A stretch of DNA of 22,098 nt from Mesotaenium endlicherianum. Taxonomy: Eukaryota > Streptophyta > Zygnematophyceae > Zygnematales > Mesotaeniaceae. Location: contig WELA01004118.1 of NCBI GenBank assembly GCA_009602735.1, forward strand, positions 75,125-97,222. Reading direction: 5' to 3'. A program made the position numbers and the translations under genes. Of the stretch, positions 11,724 to 19,294 are shown piece by piece. How positions within the stretch are numbered: the first letter of the stretch is position 1; every line of letters starts with the position of its first letter. The notes beneath the pieces were generated by a model. It did no database searches, was not told the origin of the DNA, and saw only the letters and a list, made by a program, of their open reading frames with translations.

Positions 11724-14700
11724 CATAAGACGAAGACATACACATTTATATACATACATATATATACATGCATATACATATATATGTCTATATATTGCAT
11801 ATATGCATACATATTTTTATATACATATATATGTATACAGATTGTGTATGTATATGTAATATATATCTTGCGTACATATACATACATATCTATATATATA
11901 GATATAGATATATTACTTCCTTTGATTTTTCTGTGGGGTCAGGCAGGCTGCCCAGGGGTGAGGGGGAAGGAGAAGTGTAATTTCTATGTGGGGTCAGGCT
12001 GGCTGCCTGGGGGTGAGGAAACAGACGGAAGGGGCACATGGACTGAATGTCATGTGGCGTCAGGCTGGGGGTCAGGCTGGGGTCAGGCTGGGTGCCGTAC
12101 CGCCTCGACAAGGTGGTAGTGTGGGATCTGCGGGAACAGGTGGTGCACGACGTGCGTGCCGATGTCGTGGTGGACCTTGTTGAAGATGCCGTAGTCGCGG
12201 TCGATCGTGGAGAGGCCCCCCCTCATGTAGTTCCACTCCTGCACTCACACACGCACACGCACACGCACATGCGCACGCGCACGCGCACGCACGGGCATCA
12301 GCATCAGCATCATGCTACGCCTTCAGCTCCCCCGATCGAGGCCTGTCCCAGTGCAGCTATGCAGGGACGGGAGGGTGATGAAAAGATCTGTCGCAAAGAT
12401 ATAGAGGCGTCAGCGCCGTCACATATGCATAACACATACACGACTCTGCATGACAGGGCGCACATGTGCCCACTTTGAGTGCGCGGGAGATGACACTCAA
12501 TACCTCTGCAGCCAAATGCACACACGCATGCTGCTGCTGCTGCTGCTGCAATGACATGTAACACATGGACGCTGCCCGTGTGTGACCGGCTCGGACGACG
12601 TACTCCGCCCGATCCCACTCCCACTCCCACTCCCACTCCCAGCCTATCCGCCACGTGTTCTGTCGCATCAATCGATCAGACTGCTGAAGTTCGGAGATAA
12701 GACCAAGAGGTCGCGACGTGAAGCACTCAGAGGGCGACGACCAAAGCTTCAAGGTAGAAGCTTTTTGCGGCACAGAAGAAGACAGCCTGCAGCAAGTGGC
12801 AAGTGGCAAGTGGCAAGTGACCAGCGGCGGGTGACGCGAGGGTTGAGCGGTGAGTGGTGAATGGCGGCCACTGGCCAATGGCAAGTAGCAAGTGGCGTGT
12901 GGCGTGTGGTGAATGGAGGAGGAAAGGAAGGTACCTCGCCCCTGTACCAGGGCACCTTCTCGTCGTACCCGTGGTGGTGCAGGTACGTCACGAACGCCAG
13001 CCACACCACGTTGATCTGCCCCGCGCCCACAGGAACAGCGTGCAGAGTGCCACCCCCGCCGGGTCAGAGAGCCGGGCCACACACCGCAGACTGCAGCCCT
13101 CAGGCCTGAAGCCTCAGACCTCAGACCAACCCAAGTTCCGCGAGTGCAGCTAGGAGCACCCAGCCCCCCCCACAGGACAGCGCCTGCGTGCAAACTGCAC
13201 TCTTGAGTCCTCCGCTCTTGTGCTCTGATGCTCTCCTGCTCTTCGGCTCTTCTGCTATTTCACCGGCTCCTCCCACCCTCCCTCCCGCCCGCCCGCCTGC
13301 CCTCCAGACATCAACNACTTTTACTCAGCTCCTCCCTCCTCCCTCCCCCTCCCTTCCCCTACCTCCCCCTACCTCCCTCCTCCCTCTCTTCCTCGCTCTC
13401 TCCCTCCCTCTGGCATGCGCGTCAGCAGAGCAAGGGGCCTCGAGTGTCTCACCCAGTAGGGGATGCCATAGAGGTTGAGCATGAGCAGCGGTCCGGTTTT
13501 TAAGCTCAGGCCGACGATGAGGGCCATCATGCCGAAGTAGCAGGCCGTCGAGGTGAGCACGTCGTTCCTCTCGTTGGGCACGAACAAGTCCGAGCTGGGG
13601 TCAAAGTGGTTGCCCTCCTTCCCTGGGCTTCGTTTCCACTGCCAGGAATAGCAGATGAACATGGTATTCACCTTTTAGAAAAAGGATATGCAGACTCAAA
13701 GACTCTGCCTTTTTGAGCGTGGTATGCCCCTCAACAAAAGATGACAAGATCAGATCCCTTCAGCACCAAGTAATAAGAAATGAGAAGAAAGAACCAAGGT
13801 GATTAAAAAGGGCCAGACCAGACCAGACCAGACCAGACCAGACCAGACCAGACCAAACCCGGGAAGAGGTCGTACCAGGTAGAAAGGGTAGGCAAGGAGA
13901 GGGAAAGGCAGCAGAAGGCGCTCGAACTTGGTCGAGAAGCCCCCCTCCCTGTACAAGTCCTCGGCCATCTGCGACGAAACGAGCAGCGCTCTCTCGTTAC
14001 TCCCTGTGTCCAGAAATCATACGACCCTGAAAGGCCAGCCTGTGGCTCAAAGCGGTAGGCAATAGGCAGGCATTGGCTGAAGAGAGTCAAAAGAGCAGAT
14101 ATATTTTGATAACGAGAGCGAAGGGCTCTCGATGGAAAGTGCCGGCTCGAGAATAGTATTGGCTTCTCACGTACCGGATGCCAGGACTCGTCGTTCTCCA
14201 CGTGGCCGTGATTGGCATGATGTGTGCGATGGCTGATACGCCTGCACACGGAAACAACAGAAGCATGCCACAAAAGAAAAGACTCCGTGTCATCGCATGA
14301 GCTTCCCAAACAAGCTACCATTGGTCAGTAATCAGAAGGGAGTGCCTCGTTTTGAGGAGTAGACAAGCTGTAAGTAAGTAATTTACTGGTAGGCTAAGGA
14401 GAAAGGAGGGTGATGTTGCTTTGAGAAACTAAACAGCAGACCATTGAGCAAAGAAATCGTGTGCGCGCACGTACCAGCCATGGAAAGGCACGAGGATGGA
14501 AGAGTGTGTCAGGTGACCGATGAAGTCGTTGAGCTTCTTGTTGTTGGAGAAGCTCCCATGGCCGCTGCAGAGCAATTACGAACGATCAACAAATGATCGA
14601 TACCCATGAAAGAGATCGTCAGTTCCTGTGTTCAGCCTTCCAGTCACTTACCAACTTGCAAACTGCCAACTTGCACATGTAGGTAGCTGCAACCTATGGA

Positions 14701-15340
14701 GTCAACCGAGACTTATGGCGCAAAGAGTTGATCGGCTGATCCTAGAGTAAGCACTTGCAAAGCTGGAACTGAATGACCCATCCCAAACAAGTAAAGCCTG
14801 AGCCTTTACAACGTACGAGCCAGGAGGACGTCCTACTCACCAGTCGTGTCCCATAACAAAAAGAGCCCAGAACATGGTGCCCTGAGCAAACCAGTAGAGG
14901 GGCCATACAGCCCAGCTGTTGAGGTAAGCAGCTCCAGCAGCAAGCCCAAACACTACGGCCACATCCCTCAAGAGATACGAAACGGAAGTCCAAGTATTCT
15001 TCTCCCAGCAATGCTTTGGAATAGCCGCCCTGATGTCTGCTAGAGTGAATGGGGGCGGGGCTGAAGCATCGAATTCAGCTGAAAATCTCTCCTCTTCACT
15101 TGAAGGAGCAGTAGTCCTGAAAGGAGCAGCTACCATAGAGATGCGCATAAGGCGATCGGATCTCTCATTGCGTTTTGAGCTCTTTACCAGGGAAGATCCT
15201 CTTAAGGATGTTCCACTCAAGCTTTTGGAGGAGGCCAAGCCCAAGGGCTGGCTGGAAGACCTGGTTCTCGTGCCGCATGAAAGAGCTTTCAGCGACAGGC
15301 CGGACAAAAGCCCGGCGCCGCAGAGACTAGCCGTAGCCAT
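10976..15340 (-). CDS. FAD7: Plastid omega-3 fatty acid desaturase, copy B (FAD7/FAD8 type), 8 exons
   Basis: The spliced product has 440 residues. Exons in reading order on the minus strand: 15340-14841, 14564-14475, 14241-14175, 13968-13876, 13638-13453, 13015-12935, 12238-12101, 11143-10976. All introns are GT-AG. Exons 2 to 8 have exactly the lengths of copy A (90, 67, 93, 186, 81, 138, 168), so the genes are duplicates; only exon 1 is 12 bases shorter, in the transit peptide. Histidine boxes: HDCGH (165-169), HRTHH (201-205), HVVHH (368-372). The ATG at 15340 has A at -3 and G at +4; the open frame extends upstream but without another ATG. The same omega-3 desaturation of plastid lipids is expected. 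Oddities: exon 4 is only about 58% identical to copy A, a conserved WLD reads WLA (Ala319), third codon positions approach all G/C in the 3' exons, and introns 4 to 7 are repeat-filled. Nothing breaks the frame, so it looks functional. Confidence 0.94.
11245..11272. repeat. Alternating GC/CA tract in intron 7 of desaturase B
   Basis: A (GC)n stretch runs directly into (AC)n, giving about 28 bases of nearly uninterrupted alternating purine-pyrimidine sequence, about 100 bases upstream of the exon 8 acceptor. Such tracts readily adopt left-handed DNA and slip during replication. Confidence 0.75.
11621..12098. repeat. Interrupted minisatellite in intron 7 of desaturase B
   Basis: Four related copies begin with a unit close to GTGGGGTCAGGCTGGCTGCC, followed by a G/A-rich tail: about 11621-11672, 11933-11976, 11988-12041 and 12054-12098. 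The last three are spaced about 55 to 65 bases apart and the last one itself repeats GGTCAGGCTGG internally. The first copy is separated from the others by the AT-rich island. The last copy ends at the intron's 5' splice site. Confidence 0.75.
11685..11915. repeat. AT/GTAT-rich island in intron 7 of desaturase B
   Basis: About 230 bases consist almost wholly of TA, TATG and TACA units, starting with a pure (AT)n run, in an otherwise GC-rich intron. It holds many short self-complementary segments and can form cruciforms. It lies between copies of the minisatellite annotated here. Confidence 0.85.
12244..12292. repeat. CACACG/GCGCAC tract at the 3' end of intron 6 of desaturase B
   Basis: Alternating purine-pyrimidine units (CACACG, then GCGCAC) occupy the place where the minus-strand intron should have a pyrimidine tract, ending six bases before the exon 7 acceptor. 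On the RNA strand it reads as GU/GC repeats. It is followed on the plus strand by three CATCAG units (12295-12312). Confidence 0.85.
12529..12549. repeat. CTG trinucleotide repeat in intron 6 of desaturase B
   Basis: Seven uninterrupted GCT/CTG units on the plus strand; on the gene's RNA strand these are CAG units. It is intronic. Confidence 0.85.
12614..12640 (-). repeat. Five-tract GGGAGT repeat (G-quadruplex candidate) in intron 6 of desaturase B
   Basis: Five CCC tracts with a strict period of six on the plus strand give five GGG tracts separated by three-base loops on the minus strand, which is the RNA strand of the gene. Four such tracts with short loops meet the usual rule for a quadruplex. 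Confidence 0.8.
12792..12823. repeat. AAGTGGC heptamer repeat in intron 6 of desaturase B
   Basis: The unit AAGTGGC repeats four times in tandem, with degenerate relatives (CAAGTAGC, AAGTGGCGTGTGGC) at about 12875-12915. It is an intronic minisatellite with no coding sense. Confidence 0.7.
13255..13422. repeat. CCT-rich polypyrimidine tract in intron 5 of desaturase B
   Basis: About 165 bases are nearly pure C and T on the plus strand, built of CCCT and CCTC units, and contain one unresolved base at 13316. On the gene's RNA strand this is a purine array with many GGG tracts. Long mirror-like purine-pyrimidine tracts favour triplex DNA, and the G tracts favour quadruplexes. Confidence 0.8.
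13813..13852. repeat. CCAGA pentamer repeat in intron 4 of desaturase B
   Basis: Eight exact CCAGA units form an uninterrupted array (TCTGG on the gene's RNA strand). It begins about 23 bases inside the intron after the 5' splice site. Exact units suggest recent expansion. Confidence 0.9.
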
Positions 15341-15358
15341 TATGATCAGCTTCGCCTT

Positions 15359-15380
15359 AAAGCTGCAGCGTCGGCAGCAA
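15359..15380 (-). promoter_or_regulatory. 5' leader block of desaturase B, matching copy A
   Basis: This is the partner of 4355-4376: 18 of 22 positions agree, with a shared GCTGCAGC core, and it starts 40 bases before the ATG in both genes. Sequence further upstream is not visibly alike. Confidence 0.5.
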
Positions 15381-15677
15381 AAATGCAATGGCACACTTCA
15401 GCACCTAGGGGCGGACGTGCTCTGCATTCTCTGTTACTGGGAAGCGTACTTGAGCACTCTAACTTTTGCAAGGATCTGTTACGCGAAGGAGCTGCTTCTT
15501 CCCTGCTGTTGCACGCTTAGCCCCTCGATAGTGCACTTTTCAGTGACCAGCTCGTTGCTATGAGTTTTGAATCCTTCAACTCGGCCGCATCGTTAAGGTC
15601 CCAACTCCCGTATCGATCTACTGTGATCTACTGGGTTCGTGAAAAGGGTAAAAGCCAGTAAAAGCAGCAATGTAGGC

Positions 15678-15709
15678 CACACCCTGTCAGGCCTCACCCT
15701 GTCAGGTCG
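15678..15709. repeat. Tandem CACCCTGTCAGG repeat
   Basis: Two copies of CACCCTGTCAGG lie about 14 bases apart in the upstream flank of desaturase B. Short and probably incidental, but it begins a repetitive stretch that continues to about 16075. Confidence 0.55.
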
Positions 15710-15893
15710 AGGCTGACGTAAACGAATGACTACCGCCGATGAAAGTGGATACTAGATAGAGGCACCTGAGAGGCACCTCCTCTCAGTGCTTCTCAGTGTG
15801 TTTAGTGGCGACCAGCGTCAACCAGTGGTCGTCAGTGGCCATTATTCTACCCTCCAGGTTCGACTGGGTCACAGCCAGACTGAGTATCATGAA

Positions 15894-15929
15894 GCTGCTC
15901 CGGGGCTGCTCCGGGGCTGCTCTGGGGCT
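15894..15929. repeat. 11-base tandem repeat GCTGCTCCGGG
   Basis: Three copies of an 11-base unit, the last with a C to T change, lie about 550 bases upstream of the desaturase B start. The neighbouring bases 15930-16030 contain further degenerate CTCTGG/CTGTGG units. Confidence 0.8.
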
Positions 15930-16033
15930 AATCTGAGCAACTCAGCTTGCTCTGAGCTGACTCTGGATCACTGTGGCCTGCGGTGGACCAGCTGTGGCCC
16001 CTGGATCACCCTGGTTTGCCCTGGCCCCTAGGT

Positions 16034-16074
16034 ACTCCGCCTGAGCTCCGCCTGAGCTCCGCCTGAGCTCCGCC
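16034..16074. repeat. 11-base tandem repeat CTCCGCCTGAG next to a TATA-like motif
   Basis: Nearly four copies of an 11-base unit run directly into CCTATAAAGA (16072-16081). The TATA-like motif points along the plus strand, away from desaturase B, but no reading frame I recognise follows it. The unit has the same length as the array at 15894-15929 but a different sequence. Confidence 0.75.
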
Positions 16075-18680
16075 TATAAAGATGATTGAGAGGCGGCCAC
16101 GTTGGAGTGATCACAAAGAGTTGCAGGGAATCTTCAAAAGAGTCCAACCCGACAGCGACTGTAGTCTGTCACCCGTATCGCGCATCCTCACTTTTAACAG
16201 AGATTGTCGGGTTGTTTTGTCGGATCCACCTCGAGCTCCTCTAGGCTCAAACTAGTAACAGATACATGATGGCAAATAAAACAATGTGTAATTTTGTGAA
16301 ACAAATATTATCTTTATGTAGATTTTTCACTACGATCAAAAACAGTTTTGGTCATATTAAAGCAAGTTTCAACGAGCAAGCGTAAGGTATTTTGGTTATA
16401 TGACTTCCTAACCATGAAGATGCATTTTAGGTGTGATCAGGGTAGGGCAAAACAAGGAGTACTAATAATGTTTATATCGACAACGATAGGGTGCATGCTT
16501 TGCACTTACAATGTTGTGTTTGTAAATCTCGCCCGTGTCGTGCCTAATGGAGTCGGAACCTGTACACGCGCGTGGCTTCCCAGCACGTGTCTTGTCAACC
16601 TGGTTGATATGTCGGTGGTTCCATGTGCGTGTGGACTTTCCCTTGGTCGACTGGTCGATGCATCTCTGCACGTGACAAATTGACCTGGTTGGTTGCCCTT
16701 TGTACGTGTGCCGGTGGCATACTAACCGTGGTAGAGGGTCATCACTTCGTGTTTTCCACACTGAGCTGATCCTCCTTGGTTCCTATTCCAGGACTTAGCA
16801 AGTTTTGAAAAAAAAAATCTACCTCTCAGTCACCTTACAACAACAGAAGCGCCGTACTTCTATATAGGCTTTCGCCCAAGTTGAGAGTTGCACATGTGAA
16901 CAAATTCTAGTTTGCAGAAATCACGTTTAAGCAGATCAACACAGCAACACCAAGTTTCAGAGAAAATCGCCCACCAGGACTTTCACTTAACTTTCACCAA
17001 GTCACAGCTGACAAAACTTTGAAACTATAGCGTCTATGCCGGCCTGCTTGAACTCTTTGCTCAAGACCGCGCCTAACAGTTCCCACTGCTTGCTTGCTGG
17101 CTGGGCTCACTCAGCTCTTCGCTGAGGGCTTTTCTTGCTAATGATGCTCTTGCTAACAGCAATTCGACAATTGAGACTCATGAAAACATGGAAACTAGCA
17201 CAGCACTCACCATTTTATGTGCCTTCGCACGTTCGTGGTGTTTGACTCAAATCTGCGCTAGAAATCGTAGCAGATTTTGTTCTGCAAGTTCTCTATCCTT
17301 TCAAACAAAATCCCTTCTTGGGAACTCCATAACCCTAACTTTCTATAATACAATGAGAGGAAAAGCCCTTGAGCGTCGACAGAAGCGCGACTCGTGGCTC
17401 TCTTGTGGCCTTGGGAACTCCTTCTCCTTCGCGTCTTTCCTTCATTTCTCCTCTTGCTCTTGCGCTCCTCTCTGCTTCTTTGGCAAAAATGTGGGAGGTA
17501 AGAATGAGGCAAGATCTGTGCAAGGCTCGTACCTTTCCCAGGCACCACGCATGCTGTTCTCTCTCAAGCACTCCAGTGCTTAGTCACAGCGCTCATTATG
17601 CATGCAACCTTGCAAGACTCTCTCGGAACAGTTTGACTTATTCGACGTCACTTAGCATGCATGAAATGAATCTTGCTTATTCAAGATATATATTTCATAA
17701 GATCAGAGTTAATTGGAAACGTGTAAAATCAAGGAGCGATCTTTGCCCTTATAATGAAATCCGTTTACTTAACTATACCCCTTGACTCACTTACCGTAGT
17801 GTGCCATAGTTGTACACTAACTCAAGGCACAAGAAAGAGACAAACTTGAGGACTAGAGCTTCTCCTCTAGAAACTCATGTCCTCTTGCCTATCGGGCATA
17901 CAAGCATGTATAAACATATACACAACATTAGAGGATTGAATAGCAAAGGCGCTCTCATTCAAATGGCCATGATGTAGCTAAAATACATCCTACCGACTTA
18001 GGTGCAAAACCATAGAATTTGTCCATTATGGGACCAGAAATACCAGACACGATAACTTTGTCAATACTTAATTAAATTGAGCAAACTTAACGGCAACGGA
18101 CGCGTATTAAATACATCTTTCTGAAATGTCCTAGGTGGCTTAATCTGGTGTCTAGACGAGGAAGCCATGTCAATTTCCGTGAAAGCTGGTCATAATAACA
18201 AACCAAAAGTGCACCACATGACTTGCAAGAGAAATCCGACTCTAAAGCCTACTGTCCAGAATAAGGGACCACGAGATCTCAGCCTGCTATGTACCTACTG
18301 ACCACCTGGTTGACCACGGCGCAAGGTGTGCCGTTTTGTGGGAAACCCGATAAGTTGGGACCCACAATTTTAAGTATAACGACCATATTATTTGGTCGGT
18401 TGATTGAAGTCGTAACTGTTCAACTAACTAACGACGGCTCCGCCTACCCAGGATTTAACCACACTGGTAGGACATTGGTTCACTGAATCCCAGTCAATCT
18501 CCCGGCTTTCTGTATACTAAAGGTCGGTCACATGTGCGAATCTACAAATAATTATCTAATTGAACATGCCTATCCTCAGCGTACTGAGTCTGAGTAAGTT
18601 GACTATTATTATGCTAGCTTACTATATATCGACCAACTCGTATTATGTCCTATATGTACACAGATTATCTCAACAAACTA

Positions 18681-18776
18681 TATTATGATACAAAGGTCAT
18701 TCTGCTGGTCTTTTTGACAAAGTCAGCAGATTATACTATGATACAAAAGTCATCATGCTGACCTTTTCAACAAAGT
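18681..18776. repeat. Degenerate 53-base tandem duplication
   Basis: Segments 18681-18723 and 18734-18776 are alike over 43 bases with about eight differences; both contain TATGATACAAA and end in ACAAAGT. The period is 53 bases. The surroundings are very AT-rich, including AATT units at 18835-18850. It may be a remnant of a longer satellite or of a mobile element. Confidence 0.65.
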
Positions 18777-18898
18777 AAGTAAACTCGCATTAAATCGATA
18801 CATATTAATCTATTTAACGATACATGTGTATATGCAATTAATTAATTAAATAATAAATTGATTCATTACAATGCATGCATGCCTCGTGACTGTCGAGC

Positions 18899-18918
18899 GT
18901 GCTTGCTTAAGCAAGCAC
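18899..18918. repeat. Perfect 20-base palindrome
   Basis: GTGCTTGCTTAAGCAAGCAC is identical to its own reverse complement, with no spacer. It lies just after ATGCATGCATGC. It could be a cruciform site, a binding site for a dimeric protein, or chance. Confidence 0.8.
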
Positions 18919-19020
18919 ACCTAGGTGGCCTTGAGCCTATGTCTCCCGAGGTGGCTGCTTAAGTCGTGGCAGCCTCACCACATGTCCGTGATTGAGCTGG
19001 CCTTTCCAGCCAGCCTCGTT

Positions 19021-19294
19021 TGACTTAGCGGTTGCCAGAGTGACTGCTCAGTCAGCAATGCTTGACTTGCAGCTACTAGTGCATACCATTTACTGGTCCT
19101 AGCATAACAGCTTCTCAGCTGACTTGATTGCCAAACCCCGCCCGTCGCTAAGTGTCGGTGTTGACTTGGTCCCAGTCACGCTTTCGAGTGACTTGGACTT
19201 TGACCATGCAGCGGTTAGTCAAATGGTCAGTGGGTCAACGTTGACCTTCCGTACCTGGGCGGCCGTGACTGGCGTCACGCGTGCAGCGCCGTCA
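19021..19294. repeat. Cluster of TGAC/GTCA motifs
   Basis: TGAC occurs nine times and GTCA seven times within 274 bases, about eight times the number expected by chance. Many sit in TTGACTTGG-like contexts. A perfect 14-base palindrome, GGTCAACGTTGACC (19233-19246), carries two facing copies. TTGAC is the core of the plant W-box bound by WRKY factors, but a decayed simple repeat would look the same. Confidence 0.6.

Larger units (their letters stand above)
15341..18600. other. Upstream flank of desaturase B, no gene recognised
   Basis: The first 250 bases are the likely 5' leader and promoter of copy B; I see no convincing TATA box on the minus strand. After the 11-base repeats the sequence becomes AT-richer. 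Reading frames at 16348-16683 (opens with TTG), 17188-17583, 17369-17785 and 18289-18486 have no recognisable domain, and the composition does not look coding. A 10-base inverted pair occurs at 16145-16154 and 16205-16214. Confidence 0.5.

Noticed and set aside
11414-11887. Open frames through the AT-repeat island giving Tyr/Ile repeats
   Set aside because: These are simple translation of TA and TATACA repeats inside an intron.
4395-15340. Possible hairpin RNA from read-through of the two inverted desaturase genes, giving small RNAs
   Set aside because: Even the best matching exon (exon 3) has about 8 mismatches in 67 bases, so uninterrupted pairing of 20 or more bases is rare, and introns do not match. 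No evidence supports such a transcript.
15341-15394. 18-codon N-terminal extension of desaturase B in frame with the ATG
   Set aside because: The extension starts with GTG, and the first ATG at 15340 aligns with the copy A start ([10 protein letters not shown] against [10 protein letters not shown]).
16145-16214. 10-base inverted repeat CAACCCGACA/TGTCGGGTTG as possible transposon ends
   Set aside because: A pair this short and close is near chance level for the window, and no target-site duplication is visible.
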